Assembly: GCF_949987535.1 (NCBI RefSeq)
Contig: NW_026645850.1
Span: 62,001-126,000 of the forward strand
Direction: 5' to 3'
From: Balaenoptera acutorostrata
Taxonomy: Eukaryota; Chordata; Mammalia; Artiodactyla; Balaenopteridae
DNA length: 64,000 bases
Shown here piece by piece: positions 34,901-48,253 of the stretch. The notes beneath the pieces are model-generated. The model was given only the letters and a program-made list of their open reading frames with translations, did not search any database and was not told the origin of the DNA. Both the position numbers and the translations under genes were made by a program. Each line of letters starts with the position of its first letter. Within the stretch, counting starts at the first letter, position 1.

Positions 34901-36511
34901 GGTACGGCTTACGATACGGGTTCGGGGAGGGGTTCGGGTAGGGCGTAGGGTATGGGTAAGGGTTAGGGTTAGGGCTAGTGTTAGGGTTTGGGCTCGGTTT
35001 AGGGTACGGGTTAGGATTAGGGTATGCGTTAGGGTTAGGGTAGGGGTTAGGGTTAGGGTACGCGTTAGGGTGAGGGTAGTTATTAAACCTATCACACTCT
35101 CTAGATACCCCTTAGCACATAAAGGAATATTATTTGGGGGTCCAGCCATGGAGAAGAGTTTAGACAGGAGGAGAAGATAAGGAACACACCCATTATCAAG
35201 AAATCACATTAGGATTCTCTTTTTAACATGTTCCTTAAAACACTAGTGCTTAGGAAATCTATTGGAGGCAGAAGCCATCAAGGGTAGCTTAGGGTTAGGG
35301 TTAGGGTTAGGTTTAGGGTGAGGGTTAGGGTACGGCTTAGGGCACGGGTTCGGGGAGGGGTTCGGGTAGGGCGTAGGGTATGGGTTAGGGTTAGGGTTAG
35401 GGATACTGTTAGGGTTAGGGCTCGGTTTAGGGTACGGGTTAGGATTAGGGTACGCGTTAGGGTTAGTGTACGCGTTAGGGTGAGGGTAGTTATTAAACCT
35501 ATCCCACTCTCTAGATACCCCTTAGCACGTACAGGAATATTATTTTGGGGTCCAGCCATGGAGAAGAGTTTAGACACTAGGAGAAGATAAGGAACACACC
35601 CATTATCAAGAAATCACAATATGATTCTCTTTTTAAACTGTTCCTTAAAACACTAGTGCTTAGGAAATCTATTGGAGGCAGAAGCCATCAAGGGTAGCTT
35701 AGGGTTAGGGTTAGGGTTAGGGTGAGGGTTAGGGTACGGCTTAGGGTACGGGTTCGGGGAGGGGTTCGGGTAGGGCGTAGGCTATGGGTTAGGGTTAGGG
35801 TTAGGGTTAGTGTTAGGGTTAGGGCTCGGTTTAGGGTACGGGTTAGGATTAGGGTACGCGTTAGGGTTAGGGTAGGGGTTAGGGTTAGGGTATGCGATAG
35901 GGTGAGGTTAGTTTTTAAACCTATCCCAGTCTCTAGATACCCCTTAGCACGTACAGGAATATTATTGGGGGTCCAGCCATGGAGAAGAGTTTAGACCCTA
36001 GGAGAAGATAAGGAACACACCCATTATCACGAAATCACATTAGGATTCTCTTTTTAACCTGTTCCTTAAAACACTAGTGCTTAGGAAATCTATTGGAGGA
36101 AGAAGCATTCAAGGGTAGCTTAGGGTTAGGGTTAGGGTTAGGGTGAGGGTTAGGGTACGGCTTAGGGTACGGGTTCGGGGAGGGGTTCGGGTAGGGCGTA
36201 GGGTATGGGTTACGGTTAGGGTTAGGGTTACTGTTAGGGTTAGGGCTCGGTTTAGGGTACGGGTTAGGATTAGGTTACGCGTTAGGGTTAGTGTACGCGT
36301 TAGGGTGAGGGTAGTTATTAAACCTATCCCACTCTCTAGATACCCCTTAGCACGTACAGGAATATTATTGGGGGTCCAGCCATGGAGAAGAGTTTAGACA
36401 CTAGGAGAAGATAAGGAACACACCCATTATCACGAAATCACATTAGGATTCTCTTTTTAACCTGTTCCTTAAAACACTAGTGCTTAGGAAATCTATTGGA
36501 GGCAGAAGCAG
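31921..36511 (+). repeat. units 77-87, mixed region
   Basis: Unit starts are 31921, 32343, 32765, 33187 (403), 33590, 34012, 34434, 34856, 35278 (410), 35688 (421) and 36109 (403). The first type-2 403-bp units appear here. Unit 85 has gained one hexamer in the lead run and lost three later. I found no clear multi-unit repeat within this stretch by eye. Confidence 0.8.
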
Positions 36512-39011
36512 TCAAGGGTAGCTTAGGGTTAGGGTTAGGGTTAGGGTGAGGGATAGGGTATGGCTTATGGTACGGGTTCGGGGAGTGGTTCGGGTAGGGC
36601 GTAGGCTATGGGTTAGGGTTAGGGTTAGGGTTAGTGTTAGGGTTAGGGCTCGGTTTAGGGTACGGGTTAGGATTAGGGTACGCGTTAGGGTTAGGGTAGG
36701 GGTTAGGGTTAGGGTACGCGTTAGGGTGGGGGTATTTATTAAACCTATCACACTCTCTAGATACCCCTTATCACGTAAAGGAATATTATTTGGGGGTCCA
36801 GCCTTGGAGAAGAGTTTAGACACGAGGAGAAGATAAGGAACACACCCATTATAAAGAAATCACATTAGGATTCTCTTTTTAACCTGTTCCTTAAAACACG
36901 AGTGCTTAGGAAATCTATTGGAGGCAGAAGCCGTCAAGGGTAGCTTAGGGTTAGGGTTTGGGTTAGGGTGAGGGCTAGGGTATGGCTTAGGGTACGGGAT
37001 CGGGGAGGGGTTCGGGTAGGGCGTAAGGTATGGGTTAGGGTTAGGGTTAGGGTTAGTGTTAGGGTTAGGGCTCGGTTTAGGGTACGGGTTAGGATTAGGG
37101 TACACGTTAGGGTTAGGGTAGGGGTTAGGGTTACGGTACGCGATAGGGTGAGGGTAGTTATTAAACCTATCACACTCTCTAGATACCCCTTAGCACATAA
37201 AGGAATATTATTTGGGGGTCCAGCCATGGAGAAGAGTTTAGACACGAGGAGAAGATAAGGAACACACCCATTATCAAGAAATCACATTAGGATTCTCTTT
37301 TTAACATGTTCCTTAAAACACTAGTGCTTAGGAAATCTATTGGAGGCAGAAGCCGTCAAGGGTAGCTTAGGGTTAGGGTTAGGGTGAGGGTGAGGGTTAG
37401 GGTAAGGCTTAGGGCACGGGTTCGGGGAGGGGTTCGGGTAGGGCGTAGGGTATGGGTTAGGGTTAGTGTTAGGGTTAGGGCTCGGTTTAGGGTACGGGTT
37501 AGGATTAGGGTACGCGTTAGGGTTAGGGTAGGGGTTAGGGTTAGGGTATGCGATAGGGTGAGGTTAGTTTTTAAACCTATCCCACTCTCTAGATACCCCT
37601 TAGCACGTACAGGAATATTATTGGGGGTCCAGCCATGGAGAAGAGTTTAGACCCTAGGAGAAGATAAGGAACACACCCATTATCACGAAATCACATTAGG
37701 ATTCTCTTTTTAACCTGTTCCTTAAAACACTAGTGCTTAGGAAATCTATTGGAGGCAGAAGCCGCCAAGGGTAGCTTAGGGTTAGGGTTAGGGTTAGGGT
37801 GAGGGTTAGGGTACGGCTTAGGGTACGGTTTCGGGGAGGGGTTTGGGTAGGGCGTAGGGTATGGGTTAGGGTTAGGGTTAGGGCTAGGGTTAGGGTTAGG
37901 GCTCGGTTTAGGGTACGGGTTAGGATTAGGGTATGCGTTAGGGTTAGGGTAGGGGTTAGGGTTAGGGTACGCGTTAGGGTGAGGGTAGTTATTAAACCTA
38001 TCACACTCTCTAGATACCCCTTAGCACATAAAGGAATATTATTTGGGGGTCCAGCCATGGAGAAGAGTTTAGACACGAGGAGAAGATAAGGAACACACCC
38101 ATTATCAAGAAATCACATTAGGATTCTCTTTTTAACATGTTCCTTAAAACACTAGTGCTTAGGAAATCTATTGGAGGCAGAAGCCGTCAAGGGTAGCTTA
38201 GGGTTAGGGTTAGGGTTAGGGTGAGGGTTAGGGTACGGCTTAGGGCACGGGTTCGGGGAGGGGTTCGGGTAGGGCGTAGGGTATGGGTTAGGGTTAGGGT
38301 TAGGGTTAGTGTTAGGGTTAGGGCTCGGTTTAGGGTACGGGTTAGGATTAGGGTACGCGTTAGGGTTAGTGTACGCGTTAGGGTGAGGGTAGTTATTAAA
38401 CCTATCCCACTCTCTAGATACCCCTTAGCACGTAAAGGAATATTATTGGGGCTCCAGCCATGGAGAAGAGTTTAGACACTAGGAGAAGTTAAGGAACACA
38501 CCCATTATCACGAAATCACATTAGGATTCTCTTTTTAACCTGTTCCTTAAAACACTAGTGCTTAGGAAATCTATTGGAGGCAGAAGCAGTCAAGGGTAGC
38601 TTAGGGTTAGGGTTAGGGTTAGGGTGAGGGTTAGGGTATGGCTTAGGGTACGGGTTCGGGGAGGGGTTCGGGTAGGGCGTAGGGTATGGGTTAGGGTTAG
38701 GGTTAGGGTTAGTGTTAGGGTTAGGGCTCGGTTTAGGGTACGGGTTAGGATTAGGGTACGCGTTAGGGTTAGGGTAGGGGTTAGGGTTAGGTTACGCGTT
38801 AGGGTGGGGGTAGTTATTAAACCTATCACACTCTCTAGATACCCCTTAGCACGTAAAGGAATATTATTTGGGGGTCCAGCCATGGAGAAGAGTTTAGACA
38901 CGAGGAGAAGATAAGGAACACACCCATTATCAAGAAATCACATTAGGATTCTCTTTTTAAACAGTTCCTTAAAACACTAGTGCTTAGGAAATCTATTGGA
39001 GGCAGAAGCCG
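36512..39011 (+). repeat. units 88-93, mixed region
   Basis: Unit starts are 36512, 36934, 37356 (409), 37765, 38187 (403) and 38590. The first half of unit 88 (gggatagggtatggcttatgg) reappears in the units at 47833 and 62048. Unit 89 (gggctagggtatgg, gcgatagg) resembles the units at 44898, 53225 and 57847. The lead-in at 37765 reads ccaagggtag. Confidence 0.8.
38187..38589 (+). repeat. 403-bp unit, type 2 (unit 92)
   Basis: It has the same length as type 1, but the three missing hexamers come from positions 28-33 (tacgcg ttaggg ttagtg tacgcg remains). It also carries the same single-T loss (attattgggg). Other members start at 33187, 36109, 45320, 53647 and 58269, with 409-bp relatives at 39012 and 62469 that have one extra hexamer. 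This subfamily lies only to the right of 33 kb, replacing type 1. Confidence 0.9.
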
Positions 39012-39836
39012 TCAAGGGTAGCTTAGGGTTAGGGTTACGGTTAGGTTTAGGGTGAGGGTTAGGGTACGGCTTAGGGCACGGGTTCGGGGAGGGGTTCGGG
39101 TAGGGCGTAGGGTATGGGTTAGGGTTAGGGTTAGGGTTAGTGTTAGGGTTAGGGCTCGGTTTAGGGTACGGGTTAGGATTAGGGTACGCGTTAGGGTTAG
39201 TGTACGCGTTAGGGTGAGGGTAGTTATTAAACCTATCCCACTCTCTAGATACCCCTTAGCATGTACAGGAATATTATTGGGGGTCCAGCCATGGAGAAGA
39301 GTTTAGACACTAGGAGAAGATAAGGAACACACCCATTATCACGAAATCACATTAGGATTCTCTTTTTAACCTGTTCCTTAAAACAGTACTGCTTAGGAAA
39401 TCTATTGGAGGCAGAAGCAGTCAAGGGTAGCTTAGGGTTAGGGTTAGGGTGAGGGTTAGGGTATGGCTTAGGGTACGGGTTCGCGGAGGGGTTCGGGTAG
39501 GGCGTAGGGTATGGGTAAGGGTTAGGGTTAGGGTTAGTGTTAGGGTTAGGGTTCGGTTTAGGGTACGGGTTAGGATTAGGGTACGCGTTAGTGTTAGGGT
39601 AGTGGTTAGGGTTAGGGTACGCGTTAGGGTGGGGGTAGTTATTAAACCTATCACACTCTCCAGATACCCCTTAGCACGTAAAGGAATATTATTTGGGGGT
39701 CCAGCCTTGGAGAAGAGTTTAGACACTAGGAGAAGATAAGGAACACACCCATTATCACGAAATCACATTAGGATTCTCTTTTTAACCTGTTCCTTAAAAC
39801 ACTAGTGCTTAGGAAATCTTTTGGAGGCAGAAGCAG
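39012..39836 (+). repeat. 825-bp dimer, copy 1 (units 94-95)
   Basis: A 409-bp unit is followed by a 416-bp unit (one hexamer short at the start). Both recur at 62469 and 62878, offset 23,457 bp. Shared rare variants include gcatgtacagg, ctctccagata and gtaagggttagg. Unit 95 is also of the ccttgg class, where ccatgg is changed. Confidence 0.9.
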
Positions 39837-41102
39837 TCAAGGGTAGCTTAGGGTTAGTGTTAGGGTTAGGGTGAGGGTTAGGGTACGGCTTAGGGTACGG
39901 GTTCGGGGAAGGGTTCGGGTAGGGCGTAGGGTATGGGTTAGGGTTAGGGTTAGGGTTAGTGTTAGGGTTAGGGCTCGGTTTAGGGTACGGGTTAGGATTA
40001 GGGTACGCGTTAGGGTTAGGGTAGGGGTTAGGGTTAGGGTACGCGTTAGGGTGGGGGTAGTTATTAAACCTATCCCACTCTGTAGATACCCCTTAGCACG
40101 TAAAGGAATATTATTTGGGGGTCCAGCCTTGGAGAAGAGTTTAGACACGAGGAGAATATAAGGAACACATTCATTATCAAGAAATCACATTAGGATTCTC
40201 TTTTTAACCTGTTCCTTAAAACACTAGTGCTTAGGAAATCTATTGGAGGCAGAAGCAGTCAAGGGTAGCTTAGGGTTAGGGTTAGGGTTAGGGTGAGGGT
40301 TAGGGTATGGCTTAGGGTACGGGTTCGGGGAGGGGTTCGGGTAGGGCGTAGGGTATGGGTTAGGGTTAGGGTTAGAGTTAGTGTTAGGGTTAGGGCTCGG
40401 TTTAGGGTACGGGTTAGGATTAGGGTACGCGTTAGGGTTAGGGTAGGGGTTAGGGTTAGGGTACGCGTTAGGGTCGGGGTAGTTATTAAACCTATCACAC
40501 TCTCTAGATACCCCTTAGCACGTAAAGGAATATTATTTGGGGGTCCAGCCATGGAGAAGAGTTTAGACACTAGGAGAAGATAAGGAACACACCCATTATC
40601 AAGAAATCACATTAGGATTCTCTTTTTAACCTGTTCCTTAAAACACTAGTGCTTAGGAAATCTATTGGAGGCAGAAGCAGTCAAGGGTAGCTTAGGGTTA
40701 GGGTTAGGGTTAGGGTGAGGGTTAGGGTACGGCTTAGGGTACGGGTTCGGGGAGGGGTTCGGGTAGGGCGTAGGGTATGGGTTAGGGTTAGGGTTAGGGT
40801 TAGTGTTAGGGTTAGGGCTCGGTTTAGGGTATGGGTTAGGATTAGGGTACGCGTTAGGGTTAGGGTAGGGGTTAGGGTTAGGGTACGCGTTAGGGTGGGG
40901 GTAGTTATTAAACCTATCACACTCTCTAGATACCCCTTAGCACGTAAAGGAATATTATTTGGGGTTCCAGCCATGGAGAAGAGTTTAGACACTAGGAGAA
41001 GATAAGGAACACACCCATTATCACGAAATCACATTAGGATTCTCTTTTTAACCTGTTCCTTAAAACACTAGTGCTTAGGAAATCTATTGGAGGCAGAAGC
41101 CG
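39837..41102 (+). repeat. units 96-98, lead-in to composite block A
   Basis: Unit starts are 39837, 40259 and 40681. They are the same three unit types that alternate in 41945-44054: ccttgg type, gttagagttagtg type, and ggggttccagcc type. Unit 98 pairs with the shortened unit at 48254. Confidence 0.85.
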
Positions 41103-44100
41103 TCAAGGGTAGCTTAGGTTTAGGTTAGGGTTAGGGTGAGGGTTAGGGTACGGCTTAGGGTACGGGTTCGGGGAGGGGTTCGGGTAGGGCGTAGGGTATG
41201 GGTTAGGGTTAGGGTTAGGGCTAGGGTTAGGGTTAGGGCTCGGTTTAGGGTACGGGTTAGGATTAGGGTACGGGTTAGGATTAGGGTACGTGTTAGGGTT
41301 AGTGTACGCGTTAGGGTGAGGGTAGTTATTAAACCTATTCGACTCTCTAGATACCCCTTAGCACGTACAGGAATATTATTGGGGGTCCAGCCATGGAGAA
41401 GAGTTTAGACACTAGGAGAAGATAAGGAACACACCCATTATCACGAAATCACATTAGGATTCTCTTTTTAACCTGTTCCTTAAAACACTAGTGCTTAGCA
41501 AATCTATTGGAGGCAGAAGCCGTCAAGGGTAGCTTAGGGTTAGGGTTAGGGTTAGGGTGAGGGTTAGGGTACGGTTTAGGGTATGGGTTCAGGGAGGGGT
41601 TCGGGTAGGGCGTAGGGTATGGGTTAGGGTTATGGTTAGAGTTAGTGTTAGGGTTAGGGCTCGGTTTAGGGTACGGGTTAGGATTAGGGTACGCGTTAGG
41701 GTTAGGGTAGGGGTTAGGGTTAGGGTACGCGTTAGGGTGAGGGTAGTTATTAAACCTATCCCACTCTCTAGATACCCCTTAGCACTTAAAGGAATATTAT
41801 TTGGGGGTCCAGCCATGGAGAAGAGTTTAGACACGAGGAGAATATAAGGAACACACCCATTATCAAGAAATCACATTAGGATTCTCTTTTTAACCTGTTC
41901 CTTAAAACACTAGTGCTTAGGAAATCTATTGGAGGCAGAAGCAGTCAAGGGTAGCTTAGGGTTAGTGTTAGGGTTAGGGTGAGGGTTAGGGTACGGCTTA
42001 GGGTACGGGTTCGGGGAGGGGTTCGGGTAGGGCGTAGGGTATGGGTTAGGGTTAGGGTTAGGGTTAGTGTTAGGGTTAGGGCTCGGTTTAGGGTACGGGT
42101 TAGGATTAGGGTACGCGTTAGGGTTAGGGTAGGGGTTAGGGTTAGGGTACGCGTTAGGGTGGGGGTAGTTATTAAACCTATCCCACTCTCTAGATACCCC
42201 TTAGCACGTAAAGGAATATTATTTGGGGGTCCAGCCTTGGAGAAGAGTTTAGACACGAGGAGAATATAAGGAACACATCCATTATCAAGAAATCACATTA
42301 GGATTCTCTTTTTAACCTGTTCCTTAAAACACTAGTGCTTAGGAAATCTATTGGAGGCAGAAGCAGTCAAGGGTAGCTTAGGGTTAGGGTTAGGGTTAGG
42401 GTGAGGGTTAGGGTATGGCTTAGGGTACGGGTCCGGGGAGGGGTTCGGGTAGGGCGTAGGGTATGGGTTAGGGTTAGGGTTAGAGTTAGTGTTAGGGTTA
42501 GGGCTCGGTTTAGGGTACGGGTTAGGATTAGGGTACGCGTTAGGGTTAGGGTAGGGGTTAGGGTTAGGGTACGCGTTAGGGTGGGGGTAGTTATTAAACC
42601 TATCACACTCTCTAGATACCCCTTAGCACGTAAAGGAATATTATTTGGGGGTCCAGCCATGGAGAAGAGTTTAGACACTAGGAGAAGATAAGGAACACAC
42701 CCATTATCAAGAAATCACATTAGGATTCTCTTTTTAACCTGTTCCTTAAAACACTAGTGCTTAGGAAATCTATTGGAGGCAGAAGCAGTCAAGGGTAGCT
42801 TAGGGTTAGTGTTAGGGTTAGGGTGAGGGTTAGGGTACGGCTTAGGGTACGGGTTCGGGGAGGGGTTCGGGTAGGGCGTAGGGTATGGGTTAGGGTTAGG
42901 GTTAGGGTTAGTGTTAGGGTTAGGGCTCGGTTTAGGTTACGGGTTAGGATTAGGGTACGCGTTAGGGTTAGGGTAGGGGTTAGGGTTAGGGTACGCGTTA
43001 GGGTGGGGGTAGTTATTAAACCTATCCCACTCTCTAGATACCCCTTAGCACGTAAAGGAATATTATTTGGGGGTCCAGCCTTGGAGAAGAGTTTAGACAC
43101 GAGGAGAATATAAGGAACACATCCATTATCAAGAAATCACATTAGGATTCTCTTTTGAACCTGTTCCTTAAAACACTAGTGCTTAGGAAATCTATTGGAG
43201 GCAGAAGCAGTCAAGGGTAGCTTAGGGTTAGGGTTAGGGTTAGGGTGAGGGTTAGGGTATGGCTTAGGGTACGGGTTCGGGGAGGGGTTCGGGTAGGGCG
43301 TAGGGTATGGGTTAGGGTTAGGGTTAGAGTTAGTGTTAGGGTTAGGGCTCGGTTTAGGGTACGGGTTAGGATTAGGGTACGCGTTAGGGTTAGGGTAGGG
43401 GTTAGGGTTAGGGTACGCGTTAGGGTGGGGGTAGTTATTAAACCTATCACACTCTCTAGATACCCCTTAGCACGTAAAGGAATATTATTTGGGGGTCCAG
43501 CCATGGAGAAGAGTTTAGACACTAGGAGAAGATAAGGAACACACCCATTATCAAGAAATCACATTAGGATTCTCTTTTTAACCTGTTCCTTAAAACACTA
43601 GTGCTTAGGAAATCTATTGGAGGCAGAAGCAGTCAAGGGTAGCTTAGGGTTAGGGTTAGGGTTAGGGTGAGGGTTAGGGTACGGCTTAGGGTACGGGTTC
43701 GGGGAGGGGTTCGGGTAGGGCGTAGGGTATGGGTTAGGGTTAGGGTTAGGGTTAGTGTTAGGGTTAGGGCTCGGTTTAGGGTATGGGTTAGGATTAGGGT
43801 ACGCGTTAGGGTTAGGGTAGGGGTTAGGGTTAGGGTACGCGTTAGGGTGGGGGTAGTTATTAAACCTATCACACTCTCTAGATACCCCTTAGCACGTAAA
43901 GGAATATTATTTGGGGTTCCAGCCATGGAGAAGAGTTTAGACACTAGGAGAAGATAAGGAACACACCCATTATCACGAAATCACATTAGGATTCTCTTTT
44001 TCACCTGTTCCTTAAAACACTAGTGCTTAGGAAATCTATTGGAGGCAGAAGCCGTCAAGGGTAGCTTAGGTTTAGGTTAGGGTTAGGGTGAGGGTTAGGG

Positions 44101-45722
44101 TACGGCTTAGGGTACGGGTTCGGGGAGGGGTTCGGGTAGGGCGTAGGGTATGGGTTAGGGTTAGGGTTAGGGCTAGGGTTAGGGTTAGGGCTCGGTTTAG
44201 GGTACGGGTTAGGATTAGGGTACGCGTTAGGGTTAGGGTACGGGTTAGGGTTAGGGTACGCGTTAGGGTGAGGGTAGTTATTAAACCTATCCCACTCTCT
44301 AGATACCCCTTAGCACTTAAAGGAATATTATTTGGGGGTCCAGCCATGGAGAAGAGTTTAGACACGAGGAGAATATAAGGAACACACCCATTATCAAGAA
44401 ATCACATTAGGATTCTCTTTTTAACCTGTTCCTTAAAACACTAGTGCTTAGGAAATCTATTAGAGGCAGAAGCAGTCAAGGGTAGCTTAGGGTTAGGGTT
44501 AGGGTTAGGGTGAGGGTTAGGGTATGGCTTAGGGTACGGGTTCAGGGAGGGGTTCGGGTAGGGCGTAGGGTATGGGTTAGGGTTAGGGTTAGGGTTAGTG
44601 TTAGGGTTAGGGCTCGGTTTAGGGTACGGGTTAGGATTAGGGTACGCGTTAGTGTTAGGGTAGGTGTTAGGGTTAGGGTACGCGATAGGGTCAGGTTAGT
44701 TATTAAACCTATCCCAATCTCTAGATACCCGTTAGCACGTAAAGGAATATTATTTGGGGGTCCAGCCATGGAGAAGAGTTTAGACACTAGGAGAAGATAA
44801 GGAACACACCCATTATCACGAAATCACATTAGGATTCTCTTTTTAACCTGTTCCTTAAAACACTAATGCTTAGGAAATCTATTGGAGGCAGAAGCAGTCA
44901 AGGGTAGCTTAGGGTTAGGGTTTGGGTTAGGGTGAGGGCTAGGGTATGGCTTAGGGTACGGGTTCGGGGAGGGGTTCGGGTAGGGCGTAGGGTATGGGTT
45001 AGGGTTAGGGTTAGGGTTAGTGTTAGGATTAGGGCTCGGTTTAGGGTACGGGTTAGGATTAGGGTACACGTTAGGGTTAGGGTAGGGGTTAGGGTTAGGG
45101 TACGCGATAGGGTGAGGGTAGTTATTAAACCTATCACACTCTCTAGATACCCCTTAGCACATAAAGGAATATTATTTGGGGGTCCATCCATGGAGAAGAG
45201 TTTAGACATGAGGAGAAGATAAGGAACACACCCATTATCAATAAATCACATTAGGATTCTCTTTTTAACATGTTCCTTAAAACACTAGTGCTTAGGAAAT
45301 CTATTGGAGGCAGAAGCCGTCAAGGGTAGCTTAGGGTTAGGGTTAGGGTTAGGGTGAGGGTTAGGGTACGGCTTAGGGCACTGGTTCGGGGAGGTGTTCG
45401 GGTAGGGCGTAGGGTATGGGTTAGGGTTAGGGTTAGGGTTAGTGTTAGGGTTAGGGCCCGGTTTAGGGTACGGGTTAGGATTAGGGTACGTGTTAGGGTT
45501 AGTGTACGCGTTAGGGTGAGGGTAGTTATTAAACCTATTCGACTCTCTAGATACCCCTTAGCACGTACAGGAATATTATTGGGGGTCCAGCCATGGAGAA
45601 GAGTTTAGACACTAGGAGAAGATAAAGAACACACCCATTATCACGAAATCACATTAGGATTCTCTTTTTAACCTGTTCCTTAAAACACTAGTGCTTAGGA
45701 AATCTTTTGGAGGCAGAAGCAG
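41103..45722 (+). repeat. composite higher-order block, copy A (units 99-109)
   Basis: Unit starts are 41103, 41523, 41945, 42367, 42789, 43211, 43633, 44055, 44476, 44898 and 45320. Units 99-103 match 117-121 at offset 7,483 bp, 105-107 match 122-124 at 7,061 bp, and 108-109 match 128-129 at 8,327 bp. Thus copy A has one unit (43211) that copy B lacks, and lacks three units (51959-53224) that copy B has. Confidence 0.9.
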
Positions 45723-48253
45723 TCAAGGGTAGCTTAGGGTTAGTGTTAGGGTTAGGGTGAGGGTTAGGGTACGGCTTAGGGTACGGGTTCGGGGAGGGGT
45801 TCGGGTAGGGCGTAGGCTATGGGTTAGGGTTAGGGTTAGGGCTAGTGTTAGGGTTAGGGCTCGGTTTAGGGTACGGGTTAGGATTAGGGTACGCGTTAGG
45901 GTTAGGGTAGGGGTTAGGGTTAGGGTACGCGTTAGGGTGAGGGTAGTTATTAAACCTATCCCACTCTCTAGATACCCCTTAGCACGTAAAGGAATATTAT
46001 TTGGGGGTGCAGCCATGGAGAAGAGTTTAGACACTAGGAGAAGATAAGGAACACACCCATTATCAAGAAATCACATTAGGATTCTCTTTTTAACCTGTTC
46101 CTTAAAACACTAGTGCTTAGGAAATCTATTGGAGGCAGAAGCAGTCAAGGGTAGCTTAGGGTTAGGGTTAGGGTTAGGGTGAGGGTTAGGGTATGGCTTA
46201 GGGTACGGGTCCGGGGAGGGGTTCGGGTAGGGCGTAGGGTATGGGTTAGGGTTAGGGTTAGAGTTAGTGTTAGGGTTAGGGCTCGGTTTAGGGTACGGGT
46301 TAGGATTAGGGTACGCGTTAGGGTTAGGGTAGGGGTTAGGGTTAGGGTACGCGTTAGGGTGGGGGTAGTTATTAAACCTATCACACTCTCTAGATACCCC
46401 TTAGCACGTAAAGGAATATTATTTGGGGGTCCAGCCATGGAGAAGAGTTTAGACACTAGGAGAAGATAAGGAACACACCCATTATCAAGAAATCACATTA
46501 GGATTCTCTTTTTAACCTGTTCCTTAAAACACTAGTGCTTAGGAAATCTATTGGAGGCAGAAGCCGTCAAGGGTAGCTTAGGGTTAGGGTTAGGGTTAGG
46601 GTGAGGGTTAGGGTACGGCTTAGGGTACGGGTTCGGGGAGGGATTCGGATAGGGCGTAGGGTATGGGTTAGAGTTAGGGTTAGGGTTAGTGTTAGGGTTA
46701 GGGCTCGGTTAAGGGTTCGGGTTAGGATTAGGGTACGCGTTATTGTTAAGGTAGCGGTTAGGGTTAGGGTACGCTTTAGGGTGAGGGTAGTTATTAAACC
46801 TATCCCACTCTCTAGATACCCCTTAGCACGTAAAGGAATATTATTTGGGGGTCCAGCCATGGAGAAGGGTTTAGACACTAGGAGAAGATAAGGAACACAC
46901 CCATTATCAAGAAATCACAATATGATTCTCTTTTTAAACTGTTCCTTAAAACACTAGTGGTTAGGAAATCTATTGGAGGCAGAAGCACTCAAGGGTAGCT
47001 TAGGGTTAGGGTTAGGGTTAGGGTGAGGGTTAGGGTACGGCTTACGATAAGGGTTCGGGGAGGGGTTCGGGTAGGGCGTAGGGTATGGGTTAGGGTTAGG
47101 GTTAGGGCTAGTGTTAGGGTTAGGGCTCGGTTTAGGGTACGGGTTAGGATTAGGGTATGCGTTAGGGTTAGGGTAGGGGTTAGGGTTAGGGTACGCGTTA
47201 GGGTGAGGGTAGTTATTAAACCTATCCCACTCTCTAGATACCCCTTAGCACGTAAAGGAATATTATTTGGGGGTCCAGCCATGGAGAAGAGTTTAGACAC
47301 GAGGAGAAGATAAGGAACACACCCATTATCAATAAATCACATTAGGATTCTCTTTTTAACCTGTTCCTTAGATCACTAGTGCTTAGGAAATCTTTTGGAG
47401 GCAGAAGCCGTCAAGGGTAGATTAGGGTTAGTGTTAGGGTTAGGGTGAGGGTTAGGGTACGGCTTAGGGTACGGGTTCGGGGAGGGGTTCGGGTAGGGCG
47501 TAGGGTATGGGTTAGGGTTAGGGTTAGAGTTAGTGTTAGGGTTAGGGCTCGGTTTAGGGTATGGGTTAGGATTAGGGTACGCGTTAGGGTTAGGGTAGGG
47601 GTTAGTGTTAGGGTACGAGTTAGGGTGAGGGTAGTTATTAAACCTATCCCACTCTCTAGATACCCCTTAGCACGTAAAGGAATATTATTTGGGGGTCCAG
47701 CCATGGAGAAGAGTTTAGACACGAGGAGAAGATAAGGAACACACCCATTATCAAGAAATCACATTAGGATTCTCTTTTTAACCTGTTCCTTAAAACACTA
47801 GTGCTTAGGAAATCTATTGGAGGCAAAAGCAGTCAAGGGTAGCTTAGGGTTAGGGTTAGGGTTAGGGTGAGGGATAGGGTATGGCTTATGGTACGGGTTC
47901 GGGGAGGGGTTCGGTTGGGCGTAGGGTATGGGTTAGGGTTAGGGTTAGGGTTAGTGTTAGGGTTAGGGCTCGGTTTAGGGTACGGGTTAGGTTTAGGGTA
48001 CGCGTTAGTGTTAGGGTAGGTGTTAGGGTTAGGGTACGCGTTAGGGTGAGGTTAGTTATTAAACCTATCCCACTCTCTAGATACCCCTTAGCACGTAAAG
48101 GAATATTATTTGGGGGTCCAGCCATGGAGAAGAGTTTAGACACGAGGAGAAGATAAGGAACACACCCATTATCAAGAAATCACATTAGGATTCTCTTTTT
48201 AACATGTTCCTTAAAACACTAGTGCTTAGGAAATCTATTGGAGGCAGAAGCCG
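45723..48253 (+). repeat. 2,531-bp block, copy 1 (units 110-115)
   Basis: Unit starts are 45723, 46145, 46567, 46989, 47411 and 47833. Five of the six units match 59938-62468 at a constant 14,215 bp, sharing rare states such as gtgcagcc, gttattgttaagg, cttacgataagg, gtagattagg and gttcggttgggcg. The second unit (46145) instead equals the type at 42367, so one unit has been swapped within the block. Confidence 0.9.
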